Shown here piece by piece: positions 24,447-33,387 of a DNA stretch of 64,000 nt. The translations under genes and the position numbers were made by a program. This stretch comes from GCA-2737725 sp965229355 (GTDB lineage Bacteria > Pseudomonadota > Alphaproteobacteria > Rhodospirillales > Rhodospirillaceae), in assembly GCA_965229355.1 (NCBI GenBank), contig OZ245869.1:3410001-3474000 (forward strand), read 5' to 3'. The notes below the pieces were generated by a model. It saw only the letters and a program-made list of their open reading frames with translations, was not told the origin of the DNA and made no database searches. The first letter of the stretch is position 1, and the number at the start of each line of letters is the position of its first letter.

Positions 24447-24820
24447 CCAAAACTGTCCCTGAGTATATTGCGGGCTTCCCGCCCAAGGTTCAGCCCCTGC
24501 TGAAGAAGGTGCGGGCCACTGTGCGCAAGGCTGCCCCCAAAGCCGAGGAGGGGATCAGCTACCGCATCCCGTCCTACAAGCAGGGTGGCATTGTCGCGTA
24601 CTTCGCAGGCTTCAAAAATCACATCGGCTTTTTCCCGCCGACACGCGACCCAAAACTGAAGGCCCTCGCCAAGAAATGGGCAGGCCCAAAGGGCAATTTG
24701 AAGTTCCCATTTGAGGAGCCCATTCCGTTCGCGCTGATCACCAAACTTGTGAAGGCGAATATCAAATTGAACCAGTCTAAATTGAAGCAGGACAAGTCCA
24801 AGAAAACTTCAAAGAAGTAA
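24443..24820 (+). CDS. DUF1801 family protein
   Basis: The 125-residue protein begins at ATG 24443, overlapping the epmA stop by 4 bases (ATGA). It reads TVPEYIAGFPPKVQPLLKKVRATVRKAAPKAEEGISYRIPSYK, with VAYFAGFKNHIGFFP after it; this E-x-I-x-Y-x-x-P arrangement is the DUF1801/YdhG core. The C-terminal 25 residues are lysine-rich. Function is unknown; some relatives are called iron chaperones without proof here. It is likely co-translated with epmA. Confidence 0.88.
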   Translation: MTKTVPEYIAGFPPKVQPLLKKVRATVRKAAPKAEEGISYRIPSYKQGGIVAYFAGFKNHIGFFPPTRDPKLKALAKKWAGPKGNLKFPFEEPIPFALITKLVKANIKLNQSKLKQDKSKKTSKK

Positions 24821-24896
24821 CCTCACGGCTCTTGAATCAAAACGTGAAGAACCGATTCTAAGGTACTGGAACAGATTCACTTTTTAAGGATGCGTG

Positions 24897-25268
24897 ATGT
24901 CGCTGATCCTCAACATTCTCTGGATTGTTTTCGGTGGTCTTTGGATGGCGTTGGGGTGGCTTTTAGCGGCCCTGATTATGGCCATTACCATCGTCGGATT
25001 ACCGTGGGCTCCGGCAGCGTTGCGTATTGCAGGTTACACGCTGATGCCGTTCGGCAATCAGGCCATCGACACCAATCCTGGCCCCTTAAGTTTCATCGGC
25101 AATATTCTGTGGTTTGTGCTGGCAGGCTGGTGGCTGGCGCTGGGCCATCTGTTCACGGCGGTGGGCCTGGCTCTCACCATTATCGGTATCCCGTTTGCCT
25201 GGGCGCACTTGAAGTTAGCAGGGCTGACGCTGGCCCCACTGGCGACGGCAATTGTGCCGAAAAATTAG
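24897..25268 (+). CDS. YccF family inner-membrane protein
   Basis: The start at ATG 24897 has AAGGA 6 bases upstream. The 123-residue protein has three to four hydrophobic segments, with two related halves: LNILWIVFGGLWMALGWLLAALIMAITIVGLPWA and IGNILWFVLAGWWLALGHLFTAVGLALTIIGIPFAWA. The repeated N-I-L-W and I-x-G-x-P-x-A-x patterns define YccF. It is an inner-membrane protein of unknown role. It converges with the next gene, the two overlapping by 4 bases. Confidence 0.9.
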   Translation: MSLILNILWIVFGGLWMALGWLLAALIMAITIVGLPWAPAALRIAGYTLMPFGNQAIDTNPGPLSFIGNILWFVLAGWWLALGHLFTAVGLALTIIGIPFAWAHLKLAGLTLAPLATAIVPKN

Positions 25269-25768
25269 GAGGCGGCTTTCCACCAATCAGCCAACGGCTG
25301 CGTGACAAGCTGGCCGATGCTTCTTGTGAAGTTCCGCTCTTCGGCTGATTCCGAAGGGCGGCCCAAGATGTTCCAAGCAATCCACATTCCAACCGAGTCA
25401 CCCAGGGCTAATTCAGGGCTATCGGTATGCTTCAGGGCGCTTTGATACGATTGCGCAACGAAAGACTTGCAGTCCTCAAGTCCCCGCAGTCCGTCTTCAG
25501 GCTGCCACTGCTGAATATGCGCCGAAGCTCTTTCGACTAAGGTTTGCTTGGTCGGCGCATCGAAGGCTTCGTCTTCCAGGTATTTCAGCGCGGCAAATAT
25601 TGTCGCGGTGGTGACGATGAAATCCCAATGCTCTAACTTTTCCGGGTCGTCGAAATAAGCTTCCAGGAACGGGAATTCGTCCGTAATCGGCGTATACGCC
25701 GCGACGGCATGAATCTCAGCGGTGCGAACGAGCTCTTCCGCACATTCAATTAATTTTGGATCGATCAC
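25265..25768 (-). CDS. Unrecognised soluble protein downstream of thiE
   Basis: The start is taken as GTG 25768, which overlaps the thiE TGA, giving 167 residues; a longer frame would lie wholly inside thiE. The protein is acidic, helical and Trp-containing (YFDDPEKLEHWDFIVTTATIFAALKYL, AHIQQWQPEDGLRGLEDC, GDSVGMWIAWNILG). It has no signal, membrane segment or known motif. Translational coupling to thiE suggests co-expression with the fba-thiE unit, but no function can be named. Confidence 0.7.
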   Translation of the reverse strand: MIDPKLIECAEELVRTAEIHAVAAYTPITDEFPFLEAYFDDPEKLEHWDFIVTTATIFAALKYLEDEAFDAPTKQTLVERASAHIQQWQPEDGLRGLEDCKSFVAQSYQSALKHTDSPELALGDSVGMWIAWNILGRPSESAEERNFTRSIGQLVTQPLADWWKAAS

Positions 25769-26436
25769 GCTTTTTCTGAGCTGACGGCTTTGTCGAAGAT
25801 CGCGTTGAAAGCCTTCACAGCCTCTGTGGGGCCTTTGTCGTAGGCCCAAACACCTGCGGATACGGCCAGGAAGTCAGCCCCTGCGGCCACCAAGGGCTCG
25901 CAGTTTTCAACCGTAATGCCGCCAATGGCGACGCACGGCACGTTGATGGTCGTCGACCAGATTTCGAGAATTTCGGGGTCTAACGGTTCACGGTCGGAAA
26001 CGTCTTTGGTGGTCGAGGGGAAGAACGGGCCAAAGGCCACGTAATCGGCACCTTCTTCGGCCAGGTCCATGGCGAGGTGGCGCGAGTCACGGCAGGTCAC
26101 ACCCACCATGGCATCGGGACCAACAGTGTCGCGTGCTTCGCCGTAAGACGCATCTTCTGGCCCCACATGCACGCCATCGCAGTTCAGTTGCTTTGCGAGG
26201 TCGGGGCGGTCGTTGAGAATAAGCGCCACGTCTTTGGCATGGCAGATCGGCATCAGCGCTTTTACAGCAGCGCGGATGGTGTTGTCGTCGCAGTCTTTGA
26301 GGCGCAACTGCACCGATGCGACATCGCCCGCCGCGAGAGTGTCCTCAAGCGTACGGGCGAATGCGTTTAGGTCAGCAATTGCTGCCGGTGTAATCAGGTA
26401 CAACCGGCAGCGAATTTTTTCTTCGGTCTTGGACAA
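25765..26436 (-). CDS. thiE: Thiamine-phosphate synthase family protein
   Basis: The 223-residue TIM-barrel protein reads LYLITPAAIADLNAFARTL, SVQLRLKDCDD, ALILNDRPDLAKQLNCDGVHVGPEDASY, VGVTCRDSRHLAMDLAEEGADYVAFGPFFPS and VAIGGITVENCEPLVAAGADFLAV, all in the order of ThiE, which joins HMP-PP and THZ-P. The start is TTG 26436, 4 bases after the aldolase stop, with GACGAG as a weak ribosome-binding site. The gene forms an operon with fba and the unknown gene downstream. A role in another phosphate-transfer step is possible since the location is not a thiamine operon. Confidence 0.88.
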   Translation of the reverse strand: MSKTEEKIRCRLYLITPAAIADLNAFARTLEDTLAAGDVASVQLRLKDCDDNTIRAAVKALMPICHAKDVALILNDRPDLAKQLNCDGVHVGPEDASYGEARDTVGPDAMVGVTCRDSRHLAMDLAEEGADYVAFGPFFPSTTKDVSDREPLDPEILEIWSTTINVPCVAIGGITVENCEPLVAAGADFLAVSAGVWAYDKGPTEAVKAFNAIFDKAVSSEKA

Positions 26437-26440
26437 AAGC

Positions 26441-27373
26441 TTACTCGTCTTTGCCTTTGTAGATGTCGACCAGCTTGCCCAAGAGGGTCATAGCTTCGTC
26501 GTACGGGCGTTGGAACGAATTGCGGCCGATGATCGAGCCGTTGCCGCCGCCGTCACGAATGGCTTTTGCTTCTTCGAACAGGCTGTCTTCGCCCTTCTTA
26601 CCACCGCCCGAGAACACGACGAGGCGACGGCCACCGAAGCAGCTTTGGACAACGTGGCGCACGCGGTCAGTCAGGGTGTCGCGCGGGATGTTGGATGCTT
26701 CGTAAACCTTCTTGGCTTCCGGCAGATCAAGGTGAGCGGTCGGCAGCTTCACTTTGATGATGTGCGCGCCCAACAGGGCCACCATGTGCGCAGCATATGC
26801 CACGATATCAAAGCCAGTTTCGCCGTCCTTCGTGACGCCCGAACCACGCGGATACGACCACACCACGACAGCCAAGCCAGCAGCTTTGGCTTCTGCGGTC
26901 AGTTCGCGCAGGTCATTCATCATGTCGTAAGCTGAGTCAGAACCCGGATAAATCGTATAACCAATCGCCGAGCAGCCCAGGCGCAGCGCATCGTGTACGC
27001 CAGCGGTGATGGCTTGGGTCGGAGCATTCTTTTCCGTGCTCAGTGAGTTCGAGCTGTTGACCTTCAAGATGGTCGGGATGGCGCCAGCAAATGTGGATGC
27101 GCCGTCTTCGATCATGCCCAAGGGGGCGGCGAAGGCGGACAGACCGGCGTCGATGCCCAGTTGCCAGTGGTAGTGCGGCTCATAGCCAGCCGGGTTCGGG
27201 GCGAAAGAGCGGGCCGGGCCATGCTCGAAGCCCTGGTCGACAGGCAGGATCACCAGCTTGCCAGTGCCGCCCAGTTTGCCGTGCATCAGGATGCGGGCGA
27301 GGTTGGTCTTGGTGCCTGGGTTGTCGCTTTCGTAGCCGTCGAGGATTTTCTTAACCCGGGTCGAGATCTTCAT
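26441..27373 (-). CDS. Class I fructose-bisphosphate aldolase (DhnA/FbaB type)
   Basis: The 310-residue protein matches the archaeal/bacterial class I aldolase group. ILPVDQGFEHGPARSFA near residue 42, VVVWSYPRG near 172, HIIKVKLPTAH near 204 with the expected Schiff-base Lys, and VVFSGGGKKGED then GGNGSIIGRNSFQRP with the phosphate-binding loop are visible. It interconverts fructose-1,6-bisphosphate with triose phosphates without a metal. It leads the operon with thiE. Confidence 0.93.
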   Translation of the reverse strand: MKISTRVKKILDGYESDNPGTKTNLARILMHGKLGGTGKLVILPVDQGFEHGPARSFAPNPAGYEPHYHWQLGIDAGLSAFAAPLGMIEDGASTFAGAIPTILKVNSSNSLSTEKNAPTQAITAGVHDALRLGCSAIGYTIYPGSDSAYDMMNDLRELTAEAKAAGLAVVVWSYPRGSGVTKDGETGFDIVAYAAHMVALLGAHIIKVKLPTAHLDLPEAKKVYEASNIPRDTLTDRVRHVVQSCFGGRRLVVFSGGGKKGEDSLFEEAKAIRDGGGNGSIIGRNSFQRPYDEAMTLLGKLVDIYKGKDE

Positions 27374-27574
27374 GGTCGGACTGGTCCTTCAGATAAATTG
27401 CGGGGGCCATATGCGCCGCGCCGCTTCAAAATTGCGGGGCGAGATATAGAGGCCCCGAAAGCGCTTGCCTAGGGTAACGTTATAGAACCGCTGACGGTGC
27501 TTATTGACTCTGCGATGGGCTGGCTTCTATGCTCAATTATTATACGAGCAATAAGCGCTATTCCTTTGAAAGAT

Positions 27575-27820
27575 ATGAAAAACAACTCTGCCAGTCCCGT
27601 GTCTGCCGCCCTGGAAAAATTAGACCAGGCGGTGATGCGTCTTGAACGGGCAACCGCGACTCTGGCGCCTGATCTGCCCCGCTTAGCTGATGTGCCGAAG
27701 CTTGAGGAAAGCGTGTCGGCCAGCAAGCGTGAGAACGCGATCTTGCGTGAAGCAGTCGGGCGCGTGTCGGCGCGGCTGGATCATGTGATCGGGCGCCTTG
27801 GTTCGGCGTTGAAGGAATAG
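27575..27820 (+). CDS. Small coiled-coil protein upstream of zapA (DUF4164-like)
   Basis: The 81-residue product from ATG 27575 is a coiled coil: SAALEKLDQAVMRLERATATL, then KLEESVSASKRENAILREAVGRVSARLDHVIGRLGSAL. It resembles DUF4164 proteins found next to zapA in alphaproteobacteria. A further upstream start would add a hydrophobic stretch that looks non-coding. It ends 4 bases before the GTG of zapA. A role in division is suggested only by position. Confidence 0.7.
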   Translation: MKNNSASPVSAALEKLDQAVMRLERATATLAPDLPRLADVPKLEESVSASKRENAILREAVGRVSARLDHVIGRLGSALKE

Positions 27821-27824
27821 GGCG

Positions 27825-28154
27825 GTGGGTCAGGTCTCTATAAGCATTCGCGGGCGGCAATATCAGATTGCCTGCGATGACGGGCAGGAAGCGCATTTGG
27901 CGCGCCTGGGCCGCTACATCGACCAGCAAGCCGAAGAGTTGGTAAAGCAAGCAGGCTCTATTAATGAACCGCTGATGATGGTGATGATTGCGTTAACCAT
28001 CGCCGACCAACTGACTGATGCGAATGAGAAGTTAGATAGCATGGCATCTGAGGCCGCTAGTGCACAGTCGCAGGTCGATACCGGCACGGCTGGCGTTCTG
28101 ACCAGTTTAGCAAAACGGATTGAAGACATTGCCGCCAGCCTCGAACGTCCCTAG
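27825..28154 (+). CDS. zapA: Cell division protein ZapA
   Basis: ZapA bundles FtsZ filaments at the division ring. The 109-residue protein starts at GTG 27825 and reads VSISIRGRQYQIACDDGQEAHLARLGRYIDQQAEEL, the ZapA N-terminal domain, followed by a coiled coil (MMVMIALTIADQLTDANEKLDSM). Its neighbours are the standard set: a coiled-coil protein upstream, 6S RNA and the 5-formyl-THF cyclo-ligase gene downstream. Confidence 0.93.
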   Translation: MGQVSISIRGRQYQIACDDGQEAHLARLGRYIDQQAEELVKQAGSINEPLMMVMIALTIADQLTDANEKLDSMASEAASAQSQVDTGTAGVLTSLAKRIEDIAASLERP

Positions 28155-28159
28155 ATTGG

Positions 28160-28321
28160 GGGTGGAGCTGCGGGGTGCGTTAGGCTCAGTGAACCCCAGG
28201 GGCGATAGTCTACTTATAGGGAGCTGTCCCTGACGGGATTTCGGTCTCGTTACATGGCGCCCACCTATCACACTGGCCCAATGGACGGTCCAGGTAGCCG
28301 ACGGCTTTTGCGGCTCCACTT
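28160..28321 (+). ncRNA. ssrS: 6S RNA
   Basis: The 235-base gap between zapA and the 5-formyl-THF cyclo-ligase gene is the standard site of 6S RNA in proteobacteria. The ends can pair: GTGGAGC (28162-28168) with GCTCCAC (28313-28319), giving about 160 nt. The interior has several pairing segments around a central region, as expected for an open-promoter mimic. 6S RNA binds the housekeeping RNA polymerase in stationary phase. Exact ends are estimated. Confidence 0.83.
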
Positions 28322-28389
28322 TATTCTACCGGGGGATTCTAAGCGTTTGGGGAACGGGCAAGCGTAACTGCCCGCGTTAAGTTCTGATC

Positions 28390-28977
28390 ATGATGTCGTT
28401 AGCCGCGATCCAAGCCGCCAAGATAGAGCTGCGGCGCAGGGCTTTGACTGCGCGTAATGAAGTGTTTCAAGCCCGTGGACCCGAAGCCGCCGCCGCCTTG
28501 GCAGCGCAGGTGTCTAAGATCAAACGACGCGTGCCTCATATTAATATAGCTGGCTATTGGCCTTTAGGCTCTGAGCTTGATTGCCGCCCAGCTTTGCTTG
28601 ATCTGCATAAAGAAGGCTGCTCGGTTGCGCTGCCTGTTGCGGGTGCGCGCGGTGACCGCCTGCTGTTCCGGCAATGGACCCCCGGCCAACACCTTGAGTC
28701 GGGCCCGTTTGGGACATCACATCCGGGGCCATCATCTCCCATTATAGAGCCCGATATTATTCTGGTGCCGTTGCTGGCGTTTGACGCAAAGGGCAATCGG
28801 TTGGGCTACGGTGCTGCTTATTATGACCGCACGCTCCACGCCTTGCGGTCGGTACGCCGGGTCGAAGCGTGGGGCTTTGCTTTTGATGAACAGGAAGTGC
28901 CTGAAGTTCCTACTGAAGCAACCGACCAAAAATTAGATGGCGTGATGACGGATCGGCGCTTGCTGCGCTTCGTGTAA
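28390..28977 (+). CDS. 5-formyltetrahydrofolate cyclo-ligase
   Basis: This enzyme, known as Fau, YgfA or MTHFS, turns 5-formyl-THF into 5,10-methenyl-THF with ATP. The 195-residue protein has KIELRRRALTARNEV at the N-terminus, IAGYWPLGSELDCRPAL, and the signature VPLLAFDAKGNRLGYGAAYYDRTL (about 118-141). The ATG at 28390 is followed directly by a second ATG. It is downstream of 6S RNA, with which it is often co-transcribed in other bacteria. Confidence 0.95.
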   Translation: MMSLAAIQAAKIELRRRALTARNEVFQARGPEAAAALAAQVSKIKRRVPHINIAGYWPLGSELDCRPALLDLHKEGCSVALPVAGARGDRLLFRQWTPGQHLESGPFGTSHPGPSSPIIEPDIILVPLLAFDAKGNRLGYGAAYYDRTLHALRSVRRVEAWGFAFDEQEVPEVPTEATDQKLDGVMTDRRLLRFV

Positions 28978-28995
28978 GCCGTCTAAACAGGGCCT

Positions 28996-29808
28996 ATGAA
29001 ACTCCTTTACTGTGGCGACGTCATGGGCCGGTCGGGGCGCGATGCCATCACCACCCATATCCCGACGTTGCGTGAAAAACTGAATCTCGATTTTGTCGTG
29101 GCCTGTGGCGAGAACGCTGCCCACGGCTTTGGCATTACAGCTGCGATCTGCGAAGAGTTCTATAAAGCGGGCGTGGATGTGATCACGCTGGGCAACCATG
29201 CGTGGGATCAGCGCGAGATTGTCGACTACATCAAACAGCAGCCGAAATTGCTGCGTCCCTTGAACTTTCCGCCGGGCACGCCGGGGCAGGGTTCAGGTGT
29301 TTTCAAAACCGCCAAAGGCGAGAAGGTCTTTGTCGCGCAAGTGATCTGCCGCTTGTTCATGGAACAAGCCGATGATCCGTTCCGCGCGGTATCAGCAGCG
29401 CTTGCCACCCAAAGCCTAAAAGGCACGGTCGCTGCAGGGATTTTGGATATTCATGGCGAAGCCACTAGTGAGAAGGCGGGCTTGGCCCTCCTGGCTGATG
29501 GCCGCTTATCAATGGCGGTTGGCAGCCACTCGCATATTCCCACGGCCGATACGCGCATCATGGCAGGCGGAACGGCGTTCCAAACTGATGCGGGCATGTG
29601 CGGTGATTTTGATTCCATCATCGGCATGAAAAAAGAACTGGCGATGCACCGTTTCACCAATCGTGTGCCGGGCCAGCGCCTTGAGCCCGCGATGGGCGAG
29701 GCCACGCTGTGCGGCGTGTATGTTGAGACCGATGATGCGACGGGATTGGCTGCGCGTGTTGAACCCATCCGTGTCGGTGGAGCCTTGAAGCAGAGCTTGC
29801 CTGCTTAA
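28996..29808 (+). CDS. TIGR00282-type metallophosphoesterase (YmdB family)
   Basis: The 270-residue protein starts KLLYCGDVMGRSGRDAI, with the metal Asp. It continues FVVACGENAAHGFGIT, DVITLGNHAWDQREI and SHSHIPTADTRIM, giving the N, H and H ligands of this phosphoesterase class. YmdB relatives hydrolyse 2',3'-cyclic nucleotides. It lies 18 bases after the cyclo-ligase gene and is likely in the same transcript. Confidence 0.92.
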   Translation: MKLLYCGDVMGRSGRDAITTHIPTLREKLNLDFVVACGENAAHGFGITAAICEEFYKAGVDVITLGNHAWDQREIVDYIKQQPKLLRPLNFPPGTPGQGSGVFKTAKGEKVFVAQVICRLFMEQADDPFRAVSAALATQSLKGTVAAGILDIHGEATSEKAGLALLADGRLSMAVGSHSHIPTADTRIMAGGTAFQTDAGMCGDFDSIIGMKKELAMHRFTNRVPGQRLEPAMGEATLCGVYVETDDATGLAARVEPIRVGGALKQSLPA

Positions 29809-29925
29809 AAGCGCTCGACTCTAGGCGTTTTTCACAACATTTGGTATAAGCCGCCTAGTGCACCGCTGATTATGGTGTACAACCAAGACCCTGAACCTAA
29901 AGCAGAATAAGAGCGCGTAACGACG

Positions 29926-30675
29926 ATGGCTGGCCATTCCCATTTTGCAAATATCGCACACAAGAAGGGCGCCCGTGATGCCAAGCGCGCCAAAATCTTC
30001 ACCAAGCTCGCCCGCGAAATCACGGTGGCCGCTAAGTTGGGCCAACCTGACCCCGTATATAATGCACGCTTAAAGGCTGCCATTGCTGCCGCCAAAGCCG
30101 ACAGTATGCCCAAGGACAACATCGAGCGCGCCATTAAGAAGGCGACCGGTGCTGAGCAGGAAAACTACGAAGAAGCGCGTTATGAAGGCATCGCGCCCGG
30201 CAGTGTGTCGCTGATCGTGGAAGCGTTGACCAACAATCGCAATCGCACGGCGGCGGAACTGCGCACCATCTTTGATAAAAATGGTGGCACGATGGGAACC
30301 ACGAATAGCGTGGCCTTTAATTTTCAGCGTGTCGGGCTGATCTCGTACAAATACGACGCAGGTTCAGATGACGCGGTGATGGAAGCCGCCATCGAAGCTG
30401 GTGCTGACGACGTGGTGTCGGATAAAGCCGCCGGTCACAGCATTTATTGTGCGCCCGACGCTTTGCACACAGTCACAAAGGCTTTGGAAGAAAAGCTGGG
30501 CGAAGCCGAAGGTGCGCGCCTGGATTGGCGCCCGACCACCACGGTCGATGTGCCGTTCGAAAAAGCTCAAGACGTTTTAGATTTAATCGCCGCGCTCGAT
30601 GACAACGACGACGTGCAACGCGTGTCGGCCAACTATGAAATGTCTGATGAGGTCATGGCCAAGCTCAGCGGCTAA
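29926..30675 (+). CDS. YebC/PmpR family protein
   Basis: The 249-residue protein begins AGHSHFANIAHKKGARDAKRAKIFTKLAREI, diagnostic of the family, and goes on with SMPKDNIERAIKKATG and NNRNRTAAELRTIFDKNGGTMG. Members were annotated as transcription regulators; some help ribosomes at proline-rich stretches, a role close to EF-P. Synteny is standard: yebC is followed by ruvC. Confidence 0.96.
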   Translation: MAGHSHFANIAHKKGARDAKRAKIFTKLAREITVAAKLGQPDPVYNARLKAAIAAAKADSMPKDNIERAIKKATGAEQENYEEARYEGIAPGSVSLIVEALTNNRNRTAAELRTIFDKNGGTMGTTNSVAFNFQRVGLISYKYDAGSDDAVMEAAIEAGADDVVSDKAAGHSIYCAPDALHTVTKALEEKLGEAEGARLDWRPTTTVDVPFEKAQDVLDLIAALDDNDDVQRVSANYEMSDEVMAKLSG

Positions 30676-30751
30676 GCGGCGCGTGGCGGTGGTGCAAACA
30701 ACATCGCGCGAAGTTCCAGCAGTCAGTGCTGGACCTGTTGCTGTTGGAAGC

Positions 30752-31258
30752 GTGCGTATTCTCGGCCTCGATCCGGGTTTGCGCCATACCGGCTGGGGCG
30801 TGATCGATACGCTGGGCAATAAGCTCTCGTACATTTCGTGCGGCGTGATCGAGCCCGATCCTGATCTGACCCTGGCCGAGCGGCTGCATCATCTATTTTC
30901 AGCCGTCGCGACATTGACCGCGCAGTTCAGCCCCACCGAATGCGCCATTGAAGATACGTTCGTGAATAAAAACCCCACATCGACATTAAAGCTAGGTCAT
31001 GCGCGCGCAGCTGCCATGTTGGGCCCGGCATCTGTGCAAGTGCCGGTGTTTGAATACAAACCCAACCTTGTGAAAAAGTCGGTGGTGGGTGCAGGGCATG
31101 CCGACAAAAACCAGATCGCGACGATGATTTCGATTTTGCTACCTGGAAGCCGTGCCGGTTCGCCCGATGCCGCTGACGCGCTGGCTGTGGCTGTGTGTCA
31201 TGCACATCACCGTGTCACCAAAGCGCGCCTGTCTAAAGCGATGGTGGCGGCAGAATGA
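30752..31258 (+). CDS. ruvC: Holliday junction resolvase RuvC
   Basis: The start is taken as GTG 30752, where the protein opens VRILGLDPGLRHTGWGVI like its family, with GGAAGC just upstream; a GTG at 30683 would add 23 residues. The 168-residue product carries the four acidic residues: GLDPG, CAIEDTF, and SPDAADALAVAVCH at the C-terminus. RuvC cleaves four-way junctions. Its TGA overlaps the ruvA ATG by 4 bases. Confidence 0.95.
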   Translation: MRILGLDPGLRHTGWGVIDTLGNKLSYISCGVIEPDPDLTLAERLHHLFSAVATLTAQFSPTECAIEDTFVNKNPTSTLKLGHARAAAMLGPASVQVPVFEYKPNLVKKSVVGAGHADKNQIATMISILLPGSRAGSPDAADALAVAVCHAHHRVTKARLSKAMVAAE

Positions 31259-31878
31259 TCGGCAAACTAAAGGGTCGCGTCGATCATATCGGATCAGACG
31301 GCGCGATTATCGATGTGAACGGTGTGGGCTACGAGGTGTTCTGCTCCTCGCGCACTCTGATGGCTTTGCAAGTGGGCGGAGCTATTGAACTGACCATCGA
31401 AACTCATGTGCGTGAAGATCACATTCATCTCTACGCCTTCACCAGTCCACGCGAACGCGAGGTGTTCCGCATTCTGATGACGGTGCAGGGTGTCGGCGCA
31501 CGCGTGGCTCTCAGCATCATGGGCGCATTGTCGGCGGACCAAATTGCCACGGCCATTGCAGCGCAGGATCAGAGCGCATTTAAAAAGGTTTCCGGCGTGG
31601 GGCCCAAGTTGGCTGCGCGTTTGGTACAGGAACTTAAAGGCAAGCTGACAACGTTTGATCTCACGGCCAAACCGCTTGCAGCAGCTGGCAAAGAGAAAGT
31701 CGCTCGTTCTGCGCCGCGCTCTCATGCCGATGATGCCGTCTCGGCGTTAGTCAATTTGGGGTATGGCCGCACCGATGCCTTCGGTGCTGTGGCCCGTGCT
31801 GCTGCCGAAGACGCGAATGCCGATACGGCACGTCTCATCCGTCAGGCGCTTCGTGAGTTAGGAAGCGTCGATGGCTGA
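31255..31878 (+). CDS. ruvA: Holliday junction branch-migration subunit RuvA
   Basis: The 207-residue protein has the N-terminal OB fold (IGKLKGRVDHIGSDGAIIDVNGVGYEV), a helix-hairpin-helix part (LMTVQGVGARVALSIMGAL and KVSGVGPKLAARLVQEL), a linker, and the C-terminal RuvB-contacting domain (DDAVSALVNLGYGRTDAF). It binds four-way DNA and loads RuvB. It overlaps ruvC by 4 bases and ruvB by 8 bases. Confidence 0.97.
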   Translation: MIGKLKGRVDHIGSDGAIIDVNGVGYEVFCSSRTLMALQVGGAIELTIETHVREDHIHLYAFTSPREREVFRILMTVQGVGARVALSIMGALSADQIATAIAAQDQSAFKKVSGVGPKLAARLVQELKGKLTTFDLTAKPLAAAGKEKVARSAPRSHADDAVSALVNLGYGRTDAFGAVARAAAEDANADTARLIRQALRELGSVDG

Positions 31879-32911
31879 GAGTGATCGCATTATTGGCGGT
31901 GACCGCCAACCCGAGGATTCCGATGCATCTATGCGCCCAAAGGTGCTGGGCGATTTCATCGGCCAAGCGGCTGTGCGCGAGAACTTATCTGTGTTCATTG
32001 CCGCCGCGAAAGCCCGTAAAGAACCGCTCGATCACGTGTTGCTGCATGGGCCGCCGGGCTTAGGCAAAACTACACTGGCGCACATTGTCTCTCGCGAATT
32101 GGGCGTGGGCTTTCGTGCGACCTCTGGCCCGATGATCGCGAAAGCTGGCGATCTTGCTGCCATCTTAACAAACCTTGAAGCGAACGACGTTCTCTTCATT
32201 GATGAAATCCATCGCCTTAATCCCGCCATAGAGGAAGTGCTCTATCCAGCCATGGAGGACTTCCAGCTGGATCTCATCATTGGTGAGGGCCCAGCTGCGC
32301 GGTCGGTCCGGATTGAATTGCAGCCGTTTACGCTTGTGGGGGCGACAACGCGCTCGGGGTTACTGACGACGCCGCTGCGCGACCGCTTTGGAATCCCGCT
32401 CAGGCTGGAGTTCTATTCGACCGAAGATTTGGTTGAGATCGTGCGTCGTGGCGCGAAAGTGTTAGGGGTAGCGATGAGCGAGGATGGTGCGACAGAAATC
32501 GCCCGCCGGTCGCGCGGAACACCGCGTGTGGCCGGTCGCTTGCTGCGCCGGGTTCGCGATTTCGCCGCTGTTGCTGGCGATGGCCAGATCACCAAGCCCG
32601 TCGCAGATGCAGCCCTGAAGCGCCTGGATGTAGATGCCATTGGCCTTGATGCCATGGACCGTCGCTATCTCAACTGCATTGCCGCAAATTATGCAGGCGG
32701 GCCGGTGGGCGTTGAAACGCTGGCGGCCGCACTCTCTGAAGAGCGCGACACCATTGAAGATGTGATTGAGCCGTTCCTGATCCAGCAGGGCTTGCTTCAA
32801 CGTACACCGCGCGGCCGGATGGTCAGTGATCGCGGGTTTGTGCATTTAGGCTTGAAAGTACCGCGCCGCGAAACCGCGCAATTTGATTTGCTCGATGGGG
32901 AGAACTCATGA
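31871..32911 (+). CDS. ruvB: Holliday junction branch-migration ATPase RuvB
   Basis: The 346-residue AAA+ motor shows LHGPPGLGKTTLAH (Walker A, about 59-72), NDVLFIDEIHRL (Walker B), GATTRSGLL (sensor 1) and the arginine-containing C-terminal winged-helix domain ending RMVSDRGFVHLGL. It drives branch migration with RuvA. It overlaps ybgC by 4 bases (ATGA), tying the ruv genes to the tol-pal cluster. Confidence 0.98.
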   Translation: MAESDRIIGGDRQPEDSDASMRPKVLGDFIGQAAVRENLSVFIAAAKARKEPLDHVLLHGPPGLGKTTLAHIVSRELGVGFRATSGPMIAKAGDLAAILTNLEANDVLFIDEIHRLNPAIEEVLYPAMEDFQLDLIIGEGPAARSVRIELQPFTLVGATTRSGLLTTPLRDRFGIPLRLEFYSTEDLVEIVRRGAKVLGVAMSEDGATEIARRSRGTPRVAGRLLRRVRDFAAVAGDGQITKPVADAALKRLDVDAIGLDAMDRRYLNCIAANYAGGPVGVETLAAALSEERDTIEDVIEPFLIQQGLLQRTPRGRMVSDRGFVHLGLKVPRRETAQFDLLDGENS

Positions 32912-33360
32912 GCGAATTGTTCGGCGGTGAATTGCGCGGCAAAACGCATGTGCTCCCTTTGCGGGTGTATTACGAAGACACCGACGCAGGTGGTATTGTC
33001 TATCACGCCAACTATTTGCGTTTCGCTGAACGTGGCCGCACTGAGATGCTGCGCAGCATCGGCATTTATCAAAATGCCTTGAGGGAAGAGACCGGCCTCA
33101 TCTTCGCGGTTTACAAAGGCGATGTGCATTATATGAAGCCCGCCAAACTTGATGATGTGTTGCAGGTGGAAACCACGCTTACCGAGATGAGCGGGGCCTC
33201 GTTTTTGATCCGCCAGCTCATTCGTCGTCAAAATGACACCGGACAAATGGAAGACCTTGTGCAATTCAATGCGCAAGTCGTGTGTATTAATGCAGATGGG
33301 CGGGCCGCACGCGTGCCGGCCAGTCTGCGTGAGGTCTTAGGACCGTACGTAACGCAATAA
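32908..33360 (+). CDS. ybgC: Tol-Pal-associated acyl-CoA thioesterase YbgC
   Basis: The 150-residue hotdog-fold enzyme has LRVYYEDTDAGGIVYHANYLRFAERGRTEML (about 15-45), with the Asp and His of the active site. It cleaves acyl-CoA or acyl-ACP thioesters and is typically first in the tol-pal operon. It is coupled to ruvB by an ATGA overlap and precedes tolQ by 27 bases. Confidence 0.94.
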   Translation: MSELFGGELRGKTHVLPLRVYYEDTDAGGIVYHANYLRFAERGRTEMLRSIGIYQNALREETGLIFAVYKGDVHYMKPAKLDDVLQVETTLTEMSGASFLIRQLIRRQNDTGQMEDLVQFNAQVVCINADGRAARVPASLREVLGPYVTQ

Positions 33361-33387
33361 GAGTAAGCGAAGGTAGGAAGAGACAGA

